Notes under the pieces: generated by a model
The model's database searches: none
Told to the model about the DNA's origin: nothing
What the model saw: only the letters and a program-made list of their open reading frames with translations
Shown here: positions 44,902-57,430 of the stretch, piece after piece
Layout of the letters: every line of letters starts with the position of its first letter
Position numbering within the stretch: the first letter of the stretch is position 1
Program-made: the position numbers and the translations under genes
DNA from: Echinometra lucunter
Lineage: Eukaryota; Echinodermata; Echinoidea; Camarodonta; Echinometridae
Length of the DNA: 64,000 nt
NCBI GenBank assembly: GCA_029962745.1
Contig: CM057171.1
Coordinates: 714,014-778,013 of the forward strand
Direction of reading: 5' to 3'

Positions 44902-45198
44902 CTGTGGTATAATATGCAGTCACGGCTTGACCCACTATCTCAGGAAAAGACTCATAAGCCTCCAATCCTGATCGAACAACAAGTTCGTATCTTGAGTCTG
45001 GCACTAGCCCTGTGAATGTGGCCACCAGGGAACCAGTCGAGGGGACATTACCACCAGGATATGACTCTTCTCTTCCATCAGGGTGCACAAGGGAGGGACG
45101 ATAGAACTCGGCATCAGGAGATTCGGTCCAGGTGAATGCAATCTGGAACACATCAGATTCATCTTCAATGACCTCTATGTCAGATGCCGGAGAAGGTC
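44902..45198 (-). CDS. FN3 exon
   Basis: 297 bases, phase 1-1. Starts PSPASDIEVIEDESDV, contains QIAFTWTESPDAEF and FTGLVPDSRYELVV, ends AYYTT. Acceptor TTTTGCATTTTAG, donor GTACAAAC. Confidence 0.88.
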
Positions 45199-45681
45199 CT
45201 AAAATGCAAAAGAAACAAAGTTACACTGATTAAGATATTCATAACTCAGAGACAAGAGATGGGGTCCAAAAGAATCAAAGGCATAAGAACTGTCGTCAAT
45301 CACTTTATTATTTCATGAACTGGGGTAGAGACAGCCATAGAATATCACTGAAGTGATCATCTTTAGGTACCTTAGTGAAACAGCATGGTGGCAAAGACAC
45401 GTAAAGAAACAAAATGCATATTGCCCTTGTTGGACAATTCTCATTAGCAGGATAAATGTAGCAATTTTTAACGAGTTGCACAATCAGCCCAAGATAACTC
45501 AGGCTAGGATCTATGGAAAATGCATGTTATGCTGAAATCATTCTTGCTCAACATGTTTATTGTATACTGTTTTTATTCTCCCCTTGGAGGGGGTTATGTC
45601 AACATTTATTTATTCATTATCATTTTCGCTGTTATTTGCATAACAAAAATGAGTCCAGGGAGCTCGATAAATTATAAATAC

Positions 45682-45930
45682 CTGTTCTGAATTCTCTTTC
45701 AATAGCAGCATTCATTCCAGTTATGTCTTGCACAGTGAGTCGATAGACAGAGGCTGGCGACAGGTCTGTAAGCAAAAGCCTTGCATTTGGCAAAACAAAG
45801 GATGCCCTCAATACACCATACTGATCAGTTAGGTCATAAAATATCTGGGCATTGTCCCAGATGGTCCAGATTGCAAATGCTGAAGTCTCATCTATCAAGG
45901 TGATTATCATGGTGTTTGCTGGAAGTCTCC
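45682..45930 (-). CDS. FN3 exon
   Basis: 249 bases, phase 1-1. Starts RLPANTMIITLIDETSAF, contains AIWTIWDNAQIFYD and LTDLSPASVYRLTV, ends REFRT. Acceptor TTATCTTTATCATCAG, donor GTATTTAT (weaker than most). Confidence 0.85.
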
Positions 45931-46015
45931 CTGATGATAAAGATAAACAGAAATTAATGACAGTAGCGATAGCAATAATGAAAAAAAAAGATGATCATGA
46001 TGATGATAAAGAAAG

Positions 46016-46160
46016 TAGTAATAATAATAATAATGATGATAATAATAATGATGATGATAATAATAATAATAATAATTATATCAAAAAGAAAAAAAGAATA
46101 GCAAGAAGACAATGAAGAAGAAGAAAGAGCAGAAGAAGAAGAAGAAGAAGAGAAGGAGAA
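46016..46160 (+). repeat. AAT/GAT and GAA microsatellites
   Basis: AAT/GAT repeats, then GAAGAAGAA-rich sequence, in the intron upstream of 45930. Confidence 0.9.
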
Positions 46161-46704
46161 TAACAACAATGATAAAGTTAATGATAAATAGCACATAAGG
46201 ATATAACTCTCACTTTTTAGTTTGCCTATCTTAAGGAATCTAGGCATTCAAGTACTCTCTTTAAACTTGGTATCCATATCACCTGGGTGGAAATAGGCAT
46301 ACAAAATTTCATGTTTTACCAAAGGACATCCCGCTACAGGAGAGAATCAAACCTAGAAGCCAAACACAGATATCATCTAATTATGTTACTTTTTGGCAAA
46401 TTGTTTGAACTCTGTTAACCCACTGGGTACTGGAACTGAGTGTCCCTGTACCAAACCTATGGGAGTGAGAAAATTCAGTAGTCAAACGGATGAGCAATGT
46501 GAAGCTATGTCTTTTGCATGATGTTTCATTACATCTTCCTGCACCGTCTGGTTTCTGGCTTTAAACCTTTTGGAATTAACCAATTTGTGTCAAAAAGCTT
46601 GTAAAGTTGGGTCATTCAAATGTTGAATACTAAATGCTCACATTCCCAGAGGCTTAATCCTCGAGCCACCTTGTTACTAGATGGAATAGGTCAAGTGTAC
46701 TTAC

Positions 46705-46883
46705 GGGTTACTACTGATTGTGTGACTGGTGTACTATCTTTTGTTGTGTTATCAAGGCCGGAGACAGATGCCACTTCCACCAGATAATTGGTGTTTTGAA
46801 GGAGTCCCTCGAGTGTGAAACTTGTGTCTGTTCTACCAACCAACTCCATCTGACTAACCCCATTCATTGGGGTATAGGTGATC
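46705..46883 (-). CDS. FN3 exon, second half of a split domain
   Basis: 179 bases, phase 2 at the start and phase 1 at the end. Completes an Arg codon with 47433-47541 and encodes ITYTPMNGVSQMEL and LEGLLQNTNYLVEVASVSG, ending SVVT. Donor GTAAGTAC. Confidence 0.88.
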
Positions 46884-47432
46884 CTAAAAATAGCATAGTA
46901 TATAAATAACACATAGCTGTCAGTGCATTGGTTGAAATTAAAACATGTCATAAACTTTAGAATTATCTGTACTAATATCTTGAAAACGCAAAACTTTCCA
47001 AATTCCACTGATTAAAGAAAAATAATCGAGTCTACTGCCGTTGTAAATGATGAGGTTCCGTTTTCCAGCAAGGTGAATTACAAGGTTGCATTAGTGGAAT
47101 ATCACCATCAAAAGTGATAATTCAGAGGACAGGTTTTGTTGATACTACCACATATACATGCATGTACATGTAATTCCTACAACAAATGTCTAACTGCTTT
47201 GGTCCTAAGCCAACCATTTCATTACATTGCAGCCTACTTCTCGACATTTTCTAATGACATCACTGAAATACCCTTTGTGAGGTCTTCCTTCTGACTTCCC
47301 CACAGACAGCTTTCTATGACTTCTCAAAAAGCCATCATATCACATCTTGTGTCCAAACCACATCTATCATCTTTTTCTGACAGTATTCTTTACAAATTTC
47401 TTTACAATATTCTTTACATATTCTATACAAAC

Positions 47433-47541
47433 CTAATGCGATCCCATTCTCCTTCAGATGGTAATACCCAACTTAGCTGAAGGCCTATGATATCATCAGC
47501 ATTAAGAGAGCTAAAAACTAGTGAAGACGGCGGACTTGGAG
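47433..47541 (-). CDS. FN3 exon, first half of a split domain
   Basis: 109 bases, phase 1 start, phase 2 end. Encodes APSPPSSLVFSSLNADD then LQLSWVLPSEGEWDRI. Acceptor TTTTTTGTTTTTCAG, donor GTTTGTAT. With 46705-46883 it makes one 96-residue FN3 domain, the only domain here with an internal intron. Confidence 0.87.
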
Positions 47542-48047
47542 CTGAAAAACAAAAAATGTGAACTTTCTCAGTGAAAAAAGTAAAGACCAAAAGACATTTT
47601 GCTAAAAGTATGTTTAAGCTTCTTATCATAAATTTGACTGTGGCTTAGAGTGAGGATGCCCGCTCAGCGTCTTTTGCATTCTAAACCTTCCGGGGTTTTT
47701 TTGCAAAGAGAAATGAACAGGGAGCGGGAAAGCTGCTTTGAATATCTGGGCGTAGAGAAGCTGATAAATACCAAAGGACGCAACTTTTGATAAACTACCT
47801 TACGGCTTGACATATCACCAGGCCTATGTATGAGCCTCAAATATTATTTCTATAAAAAGAAACTTTTCAAAATACAAGATGAGTAGGAACATAAGAATGT
47901 TCTCAGACCTGAAGTCTCAGTTGGGTTTTGTACCTTGGGTCTAGTGTTAATCCTTCATTAAGGATAAATTACCAGCATTGGTTTTGCACACCTTGTGATA
48001 ATAAGAAGTACATGGAAAAGATCAGTGAAATGAAATGTTGCACCCAC

Positions 48048-48299
48048 CAGTTCGTTGCATCACATTGGAGGTAATATCAGGCCCGCTACTTCTTTGGGAA
48101 GTGAGGGTGATCGAGTACAAACTCCCTGGAGTGAGCTGAGTAAAGTCCACTCTTCTGTTCATAGTGTTCTCAATACGCTGTCCTTCTGATGGGTTGATGG
48201 TGACAGAATACCCAATGACATTTGGTACCGCTCCCCAGGTGATTGTGATGGAGTTGGTCGTGAATGACTGAACAGTCACCTCACCAGGATCAGGTGTAT
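48048..48299 (-). CDS. FN3 exon (copy B)
   Basis: 252 bases, phase 1-1. Encodes TPDPGEVTVQSF, ITITWGAVPNVIGYSVTINP and FTQLTPGSLYSITL, ending VMQRT. Same junctions as the copy A exon at 24714-24965. Confidence 0.92.
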
Positions 48300-49361
48300 C
48301 TAAAGAAAAAATACAAAAATAAAAGCGGACAAATCAAATCCCATTCAAAAAGCATTTACATGTCATATAGTTCAAACTCATTAGGCTTGTTATCATAAAT
48401 CAGAGCCCAATTTGAATAAAACATCAAGCAGGATTCCTGCTCAGCATATTTTTTCCACCAAATCCCTTCTGATTCTCTGCCACTATGAAGACAAAACTAC
48501 AGGGATTGGGAAAGGCAAATGTAAATACCCGGGCATGGAGAAGCTGATAAAAACCAACGGACACGCCCTTTGATAAGCTTCCTAACTGGTAGGCCTATCT
48601 ATCGGCATAAGTCTGGATATTACAGTGCCTTGATAATTAAGATACTGCAAAATAATTTTGGGGTTATTCATTACCACTGTCATTTTCATCAATTAACCAG
48701 GTCGCTTTCCTTATTGAACAAGTTTTAATGTTTAATGCATTTTTGAGGTCTGATCAAGACCAATTCTATACTGGGCAAAAAGAGTCAAACTGAAAAAATG
48801 CATTAAAAACTCACAAGCAAACCTGGTGAGGCAAACTAGCAATTTTTTTATCTATGCAAGTGGTTTACTCACAAGTTTTCACATGTAAATTCAGATCTGC
48901 AAAGTAAATAATCCTTATGTAGGCAACTGCATTACATTCCAAAACTCCACACAGTTTTCAATATAGGGTGAGTTGTGGGGAAACGATCACAAGAATTTCA
49001 CAAGATATCACAAAATTAATTTGTAGTATGCCTGCATTTAAGAATTCAAGAGTTTATGTCATCATTTCAAGAAAACAAATAACAACAAAATTTTAAAAAA
49101 TCAAACATACTAAAATAGCTATTCATAATTTTTTTTTACAATACAGGATACATTTACATAATTTGAAATATGAAACAAAGTAAATCTACATGAATATACA
49201 CAGAGAATACAGATAATATATAAAGAGAACTGTTGCTAGGCTAGCACCATGAACATCCTTGGACGGTGTGTGTGCTCAATAGGTTTTCACCATTATTATC
49301 ATTACATGTAATTCATCACAATGTTTACAATTAAGAATGACCCTAATTTTATTCTACTCAC

Positions 49362-49634
49362 CTGTAGTGATGGTTAATGGGGTGAAGTCCATGAGATCTT
49401 GACTGGTCAAATCAGGTGTAAAGAGGAAGGTATACACATCTACGCTGTACATGACACCAGGTGTGAGATCCTCAAATGTGGCCTGGTAAGTTTCATCTCG
49501 AAGGATTTGTTGAGAAACACCATTGGCTGACATCACAAACCCATCAAAGCTGCTGTTCATGGGAGGTTCGAGTTCCACAGTGAAGGAGAAGAACCCTGTC
49601 GATACCTCTGTCAAGCTGACGGGGGACTTGGGCA
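49362..49634 (-). CDS. FN3 exon (copy B)
   Basis: 273 bases, phase 1-1. Starts VPKSPVSLTEVSTGFFSFTV, contains FEDLTPGVMYSVDVYTF, ends PLTITT. Counterpart of 33874-34146. Confidence 0.92.
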
Positions 49635-49749
49635 CTAAGAAAGAAAATGATTCAAATTTATTAAATGGTAAAACACACATTAGTCTACAAGGGGGAAAAT
49701 CTGTGTAAGATGAACTTGAATGCAAAACTGATGTATCCCTTTTTGTCAA

Positions 49750-49972
49750 ACAGACCTGTTTACTAATGTACTCAAATTTTGATTTGGACGTTTCTCTCCA
49801 GAACCCTTGGTTACCAACCATTCAGTTTAGCCATTATGCATAATGGCATCTAAAGAGAAGGAATCCAGTTTGCATACATTAATTGTTGCTATGTCAGGCA
49901 AGCCTCTGCCAAGCTTCTTAGGTGTCAAGGGAAACTTTTGTTCAACAACTCTGCATGAAATTAGTAAACAGG
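49750..49972. mobile_element. Fold-back element with ACCTGTTTACTAAT ends
   Basis: Left ACCTGTTTACTAATG and right GAAATTAGTAAACAGGT are exact mirror ends. Shares interior GAATCCAGTTTGCATACATT with 34266-34480. Confidence 0.75.
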
Positions 49973-50952
49973 TATATTGAGTATTTGCAATTAAAGATAA
50001 AGAAAAACAAAGAAAATATGAACACAAATATGCTACTTTTGAACCACTGAACTTTGCATATAATGAGCAATAAATCATTTGAAAAGTATCATTGTGTACT
50101 CTATGCTGGTGACATAACTTTGAAATTTAAAAATGACAGGTTTCGCAAATAAACTCTTTGCATAAAGAATAAGAAAACACATCCAGAAATTATAATAAGC
50201 ACAGAGGAGCAATGATACCAAGCACTACCAATAAAATAAAATGTATAGAATGGGATAATGATAACACCAAACATAAAGATACATGACACAAGAAGGTTGT
50301 GGCATTGGAAAATGGAAATAGAAAGTGGATGTGAGGAGGGGGATAAAGCAGGAAGTAGATAAAGGAAAAGAGAATAGGAGGGAAGTCTGTGTGGCTAGAG
50401 AGATACAGGATATTTTCGGAAAGCAAACACATTCGGCTAGTGAGATGAACACTATATAATCTAGATATCTTTAGGCCCATCATGTATTTTGATGAAGAAG
50501 TATTACTTCTACCATAAAAAGAGTATGTATATTTTTCCTAGCTCGCTGCGCTCGCTCGTATTATATTCAGATACAGGATGTTTTCGGAAAGCAAACATAT
50601 TCGGCAAATGAGATGAACACAAATGTATAATTTAGATAAATTATCTTTAGGCCCATCATGTATTTTGAAAGAGAAAAGAGACAGACAGACAGACAGTCAG
50701 ACAGAGACAGAAACAGAGAAACTGAGAATGAGAGAATGGTGGCCGGGGCTATGAAGTACCCCTGTCCATCTGGACTACAAATACTAATACTCGCCAACTC
50801 TACCAATTTAGGCAATAAACTACCACCTTTCATGGAATTTAACCATCTACCACACACTGTACTAACAAAAAGGTAATCTATTGCTTTTTCATTCTTCAGT
50901 GTTGGCAAGTATTTAAATACCATATCATAAATGTTTAAGAACGCATACATAC

Positions 50953-51234
50953 AGGTTACAAAAGATGTCGTTGCTGTAGTGTTGAATCTCTGATCGGTAG
51001 CATCCAAGGCTGCCACTTCTACATCATACCCAGTTCCACCTGTCAAGTCCATGATATCAGCTTTGTATATCCCTGGTTGTACTGAGATGACCTCAGGGGT
51101 TCCCCCACCAGATGGGGTTATGGTTACCTCATACTCACGCACATCGAAAAACATGACGTCATAAGGGGTGAACATCACTGAAGCTCTGGTGTCATAGACG
51201 TCTACAGCTACAGCCTCAAAGACACCCAAAGGTT
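50953..51234 (-). CDS. FN3 exon (copy B)
   Basis: 282 bases, phase 1-1. Starts EPLGVFEAVAVDVYD, contains ASVMFTPYDV and IMDLTGGTGYDVEV, ends SFVT. Counterpart of 35179-35460. The long frame that continues past its donor into the intron (down to 50567) is not coding. Confidence 0.92.
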
Positions 51235-51476
51235 CTTCAGAAAAGAAAAAAAAAATGAGTAAGGAATTATAGTTCTTGATTTAACGAGTCTGACAGAGAT
51301 AATCTTATATAGTCTGTGTACTTGTAGAATGTATGAGGTCAACTTTACAGAAACTTTACATGATGTTCTATGGGTTATCTCGTAAGTTGTATGAGCTTAT
51401 GAGACACAGACAATTAACCCTGCTGCACTGTAGGTGGGAATGACCGCATGTGTGCTATCTATGGGCTTTCTTTTAA

Positions 51477-52229
51477 CCCTAAAAGAACCAGGCTATTTCT
51501 GGTCTAGTTATCCGAGGGGGATGAGGGGGCATTATGGCCCCACTATAATCTTGGCCGTGGATTGCCAGATCGGCACGAAAATTGGCATGAGGGTAGAAAA
51601 TGATGTAATCTACAGGGCTATATGGTTAGATTTGATAAAATTGTTTTGTTTTATTTTATATGAATTGATTTATGCTAATTCATGCGAGAAATCATAGTTT
51701 TGCCTATATCTCACTGAATAAAGTTTTAGGAACAATGATTTTTGGTAGAAATGATTTTCATAACATTCACATTGACTCCTTTACTAAAAAAATGGGTTAT
51801 CAATTTTCTTTTGTTATGTATTCCATTGTTTGACAAATTCCTTATGTATTTCTTTGTTTTTTAAATGTCTTTGTGTGGGTGTGTGTCTGTGTGTGTATGT
51901 GAAAGTGTGTGTTTGATGTTTCTCACTATTTAGGAGAGAGTAATTATTCTGTCCTGACAGTATTCAAATAATTTTGAAAAGTTTCTGATTTTGTCCATAG
52001 GTTTGTACAAAGTCATATACAGAAATAGTGAAATTTTAGCGACTTGTGATCGTAATCATAATCTGACACCGGCACCGTAGGTCCGATCGACATAAATTTG
52101 GTATCAAAACATGCAGTAAGGATCAGAGAAAAAAAATCATCAAATCTTAGATCGATACATCTAGTCATTGCTGAGTTCCGTAAAAAAAATCAACAGGGGT
52201 GGCCATTATGCCCCCCCGGTATATTTGGG
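51477..52229. mobile_element. TTAA-flanked element, CCCTAAAAGA family (copy B)
   Basis: 753 bp with TTAA at 51473-51476 and 52230-52233. Counterpart of 35704-36452, so inserted before copies A and B diverged. Confidence 0.8.
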
Positions 52230-52399
52230 TTAAAGCATTTATTTTGTCTAGATTAAGGGTGAAGGAATGGATATGTTATGATTTATTGGAGTGATATATG
52301 AGAAAATGTATTTCACAAAGAACTGATGGTGTAAGATGAAAGCCAAGTAGAATAAAATGGGGGAAAACATGTGTCAAATCGAAGCTTTTCTATGGATAG

Positions 52400-52404
<5 letters not shown>

Positions 52405-52444
<40 letters not shown>
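52405..52444. repeat. Uninterrupted run of 40 G
   Basis: Forty consecutive G on the plus strand. On the transcribed sense it is C40, starting about 45 bases inside the intron after the donor of the exon at 52489-52767. The exact length is probably unreliable. Confidence 0.95.
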
Positions 52445-52445
<1 letters not shown>

Positions 52446-52488
52446 GTTGTCAAAGAAAGGATGACATTGTATGGGTTGCGGAACTTAC

Positions 52489-52767
52489 CTGTGGTTGTGG
52501 TAATTTGAACAGGAGTGCTGAAAGTCTGGCAGTTATTAGCTTGTCCAGACAAACTCACAACACTGATATCATACACAGTGCCAGGTTGAAGGCTTTGGAT
52601 GGTGTAGGATCTTTCATCCACAACGACAGGGTAGTTTCCTGGGCTGGGTGGAGGAATCACCCTCACTTCAAACCCATCGGATGTAGCATCATTAGGAATG
52701 TCCCATGTCAAGGTAATGGAGGTTTTGTCAACTGCTGTAATCTGGACATATGTTGGTGCTTCAGGTA
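52489..52767 (-). CDS. FN3 exon
   Basis: 279 bases, phase 1-1. Starts VPEAPTYVQITAVDKTSITL, contains TWDIPNDATSDGFEVRVIPP and IQSLQPGTVYDISV, ends ITTTT. Acceptor region TTTACTAACATGTAG holds a perfect TACTAAC branch-point motif unusually close to the AG. Donor GTAAGTTC. Confidence 0.9.
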
Positions 52768-53541
52768 CTACATGTTAGTAAACAAAACAGAAACAATGTG
52801 AATATCGGATGAAGATAATCTCTTTGTTTCATAAAGAAATGTTGTTTAATGCACTCAAAGTATTCATGAATAGTGAATCCTCTAATTGAAAAAAAATGAT
52901 ACAGGGACCAACTGTTCCCATAGACGGAGAGTGAAGTTTGATAGGAGTCATAATCCTACAAGTAGCTGAAAATGATGACAATTGATTGGAGGAATTCTCA
53001 CCATCTGTCCTCCGTTAAACATCTATGAGTGATAAAATAATTAATGATAATCATATAAATTGGGTTTTCCTCTATGATTCTCACTTCCATCATACGTGAC
53101 ACTAATGGAGCTTCAACATGATTATCCCAATCATACATTTGTACATTGTTTTTCCTGTGAGGCCAAATATGCAGTGCGACAGCATATCAGGCCCCCATTT
53201 ACACCTGGGTGGAGAGTAGTAAAAATAAATTGTCTTGTTGGGCTAGGATGCAAAGAGTAAACATTCTGATGGAGAGTCTGGTGAATGAACCACTGCATTA
53301 ATAAGATATACCAATGAAGCTTAACATTCGCAGAAAAAAAAACATCTGCCAACGCAATTCATCTTGCTTCTATAAAAAGGTATGAATTAAAATATCTTTG
53401 TGAGTAATCAACTTTTTCATCAGTTATCCATCACTATACTATGAGTGCTATCATGCTTAGTCAAACAAAAGGTCAAATAGTAATAGTCATTATGAGAATA
53501 ATTTTTTTTTGCACATCCAAATACATCAACATCATACTTAC

Positions 53542-53808
53542 ATGAACGCACATCTCTGGAAAATGTACGGAAGACATTGCCAGCACTACTACTAATCAAC
53601 TCCATCGTTACTTGATACAAGGTTGCTGACTGAACATCGAATGTATGAGAAGTTATAGAGTCTGCCTGTGTGTAGTTTCTTTCATCTAGTATGGCATTAG
53701 AACCTTTTTCCTGGATAAAGATTCGGTGGATGTATGGTATCTGCTCCATCCAAGTTATCATGATAGTATTCATAGTAACCTGCCCAACCACCGGCTCCCC
53801 TAAGTTCA
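53542..53808 (-). CDS. FN3 exon
   Basis: 267 bases, phase 1-1. Starts VNLGEPVVGQVTMNTIMITW, contains YIHRIFIQEKGSN and FDVQSATLYQVTM, ends DVRS. Acceptor CTTTAAATGACAG, donor GTAAGTAT. Confidence 0.88.
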
Positions 53809-53845
53809 CTGTCATTTAAAGAAAAGTTTTGAATAATAAGGTAAC

Positions 53846-54245
53846 TCATTCATTTTATTCATTCATTCATTCATTCATTCATTCATTCATTCATTCATTC
53901 ATTCATTCATTCATTCATTTATTCATTCATTCATTCTTTCACTCATTCATTCATTAATTCAATCATACTTATTTTTTTCTATTCATGTATTTATTCCTTT
54001 AATCATTTATCTGTTTAGTTCATTCATTTATCATTTATCATTCTTTTCATTCATTCATTCATTCATTCCTTCATCTATTTATTAAATGTATTCATTTATT
54101 CATTTATTTATTCATCCATCTTTTCATTTACATGCATTCAATTACTTAATCTTTCTTTCTTTATTTATCTATTTTTTCCTTCATTTATTTATTTATTCAT
54201 TTATTTATTTATCTATTCATCTATTTACTTATTGATTCATTCATA
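53846..54245 (+). repeat. ATTC/ATTT tetranucleotide array
   Basis: Nearly pure ATTC repeats at 53846-53960, degenerating into ATTT/ATTC mixtures to 54245. Intronic. Confidence 0.95.
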
Positions 54246-54975
54246 CACTAGTTCATTTTCGAAAGTGAGTGAATTTCAAGAGTAAGCATTTTCATGTGGC
54301 AAACAATGAGCTCCCTAAATATTCAGCACAAAAATATGATAAGAAAGCTCCCAAATTCACCACAAAGCAAACCAAACTTTCTAATCAAAGGAGAACTTTA
54401 CATTCAGCAATGTGATATTTTATATAGAATTTAATAATAATGATATTCTGTTCTTGTATAGTGCATATCACATTATGATCTAAAGTCTCTACACAATTCA
54501 AAAGGACTTTAGATATCATTACAGTGGCTACAGGTCAAGCAACAGTAAAGCTCTGTGCACTGAACACATCATTTGCTTTCTTAGCCAAATGGCATATTTG
54601 TGGCTTTGTGGCTTTGCCACACACGCCAATCAGCACAAAACAATACACACAAATAAGCAGAAGGATTGCCCTGTGGAACAAAAAAGAAATGTGAAATGAC
54701 TCATTTCTGGGCTTAATTACATGTAGATTGTATTGTATTGTATTGTATTAATTTCCGTCATTTTCGTAATTTCCGTTGTTGCATGACAACACTTCAGACA
54801 CCCTGTAATACCGATTCCTTTGGTACTGTAACATTCTAAAAGTAGATCTAAATCTTGATTTCTTGCAGGAAATACACAGTGTGGCACAATGAAATCCTTA
54901 GTTTGGCTTATAAAGAGTTAAGGAATAAATTCTATCCTTCAATCTGAAAGGTTATGATGGTGCGGTGATCTTTAC

Positions 54976-55254
54976 CTGATTGTGTTCTTGTTGAACTCTC
55001 TCTAGGATCACTCCTCTCTGTCAATCCCCCAGCATAGACTTCACCGTATACACTGATAGAGTACAGGGTGTTAGGTTGGAGAAACTCTATCTTCTTCTCA
55101 GTCACAGACGGCAGGATATAAACAGTGCCCTCAAGAGTACCCCCATCGTTATATTCTATTGCAATTAGATCAGCTCTGTTTGGATTACCCAAATTAGAGA
55201 CTGTCAATGAGTTGTTGGTAGTGGCAAGAGTAGGGAAATTTGGTTGGTCAGGCT
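54976..55254 (-). CDS. FN3 exon
   Basis: 279 bases, phase 1-1. Starts EPDQPNFPTLATTNNSLTVS, contains LIAIEYNDGG and IEFLQPNTLYSISV, ends RTQS. Acceptor TTTTCTCTGTACAG, donor GTAAAGAT. Confidence 0.88.
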
Positions 55255-56124
55255 CTGTACAGAGAAAAGGGAACATGTTGATATGTGTAATGCTGCCATT
55301 TTCTGATGATTGTACATGAACATGAAACAGGGATTCTAAGTTACATGATTACCCCCCCCCCCCCCGACACCTCGAGGACAACTTACCCCAGACAATTACC
55401 CCCTGGTGCTAATAGTGCTAAAGGGTAACTTTACCAGGGCACTGTGTGATGTAATTGTAGGGATGTAAGCCTCCTGCAGATATGATCTACGATAATTTCA
55501 ATGGGTAGGAGGGGGGTAACATTTAGGGAGTACATGTAAGTAGCAGAAGGGCTAATGTCCAGGCAATACCTGCCCAGATTTACATTATGAAACAGAACTT
55601 TGCACACCTTTAAGATTAAAGTTTGTTTCAATGTATATTGTAGTCATATGAAGTAAATTCTTAAAATTGTTATACTTGTCTTATAAGGCAGTGGCAGATC
55701 TTGGGGGACACCCCCTTCCCAAAATAAGCTGAATAGATTTTGAAAATTCCTTTGGTGATCACCAGTTACTAATAAGTGCAGATGCCTATGAAGACCATGT
55801 ATGTGTATCAAAGCATTTATGTACACTGCTCAGAAATCACTCTTTAAAAGGAGAATCTGAACCATGCCGATGGCATGACTTAGTTGCCCTTAACCCTTCA
55901 GTGCTGATGGCACATTTAATATGTGACAGACAATCTTTTTTCTGTTTCATCTATTTTAATTATGAAAAAAAAATATTCATATTCATGTATTGACAACATA
56001 TCAAGCATTCAATAAATCGTGGGTCTACATTAACATTTTTCAAACATTTTTTGGGTGAGGATGACGAAACCCTTGGCATTGGAGTAGTATTCGGCCTGGC
56101 AGTGGAAGAGGTAAGCATACTTAC

Positions 56125-56361
56125 TCAATAAGACATCTCGAGATCCAACAAGGATGTTCCCTGTTAGTGTGAGAGCAAAAACGGTCAATTGGACAAGAGT
56201 TCCTGGCTGATAGCCACTTATTGGAATGGTTGTTCGTGAATCTTGTAGGGCAGTAGTACTAACACCATCATATATTTGATATGTAAGTGTATCGGGTACA
56301 GCATCAAAGGTCAGGGTGAAGCTGGTTGAAGTCAGGCCATTAATGGTTAATATCCCTGGAT
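56125..56361 (-). CDS. FN3 exon (no internal Met)
   Basis: 237 bases, phase 1-1. Encodes PGILTINGLTSTSFTLTFDA, then YQIYDGVSTTALQ and ISGYQPGTLVQLTV, ending SRDVLL. Acceptor CTTCTATTTTCAG, donor GTAAGTAT. The shortest domain of the series; it contains no Met, so it would be missed by start-codon-based searches. Confidence 0.85.
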
Positions 56362-56533
56362 CTGAAAATAGAAGAAATACACATCAGGAAATAACGATTC
56401 TGATTCAGATATTTTTTTTGTCCAATTGCAGAAAAACATATAAAATTTGCATTGTTCACACTATAGGAGTACATATAAAAGTTGATAGAATTAAACAAAC
56501 TACTTAATAATACAAAGAAATAAGAAACAAGAA

Positions 56534-57430
56534 TGATGTAATAATAATAATAACTAGACCATTTATATAGCGCAGTCACTATGTAAATACACTCTACTGC
56601 GCTGTAGTGTAACAGAGCTCCCAACAATGCTACTGCTCAAACAAATTAAACTATTATGCATATAATACAATTAACCAAAAACTTCTGAAAAAAAGATGGG
56701 TCTTCAATAAATGTTTGAAGACAGTAACAGTTGGTGCTTTTCGTATTTCCTGTGGTAATTTCTTCCAAAGCTTTGGGGCAGCACAACTGAAAGCATGATC
56801 CCCAAGAGCTACTTTTGTTCTTAAGTGAGGGAGCTTTAGAAGCAGCTTATCCTGTGTACTTCGTAAGTTATGTGCTTATGAATGTGACCTAAATGATATC
56901 AATTTAGACAAGTAATTAGGAGCTTGACCATTCAGTGCTTTGTAAACAAGCAAAAGTATCTTAAATGCAATTCTCTGCCTTATTGGCAAGCAATGTAATT
57001 GAATCAGAACAGGTGTAATATGGGAAAACTTTGAGGAACTGGATACAAGTCTTGCACATGCATTCTGAACATGCTGCAGCTTGTTGATTTGTGAGTCTGG
57101 TAAACCAAACAATAATCCATTACAATAATCAAGCCTACTGCTAATAAATGCATGGAAAAGGGTTTCTGCGCTTTTCTGGTCCAAGTATCTACGAATATGG
57201 CGTAAGTTGTATAACATATAAAAAGATGATCTACTAATGTTGGATATGTGTTTCTCCATGTTTAAATGAGAATCAAGCCATACACCCAGATTTTTCACAA
57301 CGTTTGATGATACATGATTCTAAAGTGTGAAATATTGTCATTATGGTTTTCCTTATCAGGGCTGAAAGAAATGTATAACTGTGTATCATCAGCATAGCAA
57401 TGACAAGAGACCTTCAAGTATATTGGGTTA
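56534..57430 (-). mobile_element. Non-LTR retrotransposon 3' fragment with reverse transcriptase tail
   Basis: Minus-strand order: a YADDTQLYISF catalytic box near 57400, an internal deletion, NLGVWLDSHLNMEKHI at about 57290-57240, SRLDYCNGLLFGLP, LQHVQNACARL, LHCLPIRQRIAFK and LNGQAPNYLSKL, an in-frame TAA at 56876-56878, then DHAFSCAAPKLWKKLPQEIR and VFKHLLKTH. The 3' UTR ends GCGCTATATAAATGG followed by TTA repeats (56534-56555). It is a dead fragment in the intron between 56361 and 59971. Confidence 0.9.

Larger units (their letters stand above)
47890..52325. repeat. Copy B of the three-FN3 segment
   Basis: Homologous to 24531-36527 without the 6.43-kb and 1.4-kb insertions. Relative to copy A it has an extra ~270 bp at 50402-50670, made of two related ~170-bp units (TTTTCGGAAAGCAAACA... 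TTTAGGCCCATCATGTATTT). Confidence 0.93.

Noticed and set aside
50567..51229. 220-residue continuous FN3 protein
   Set aside because: Only the first 282 bases are the FN3 exon; beyond the GTATGTAT donor the frame reads into intron and lacks conservation with copy A.
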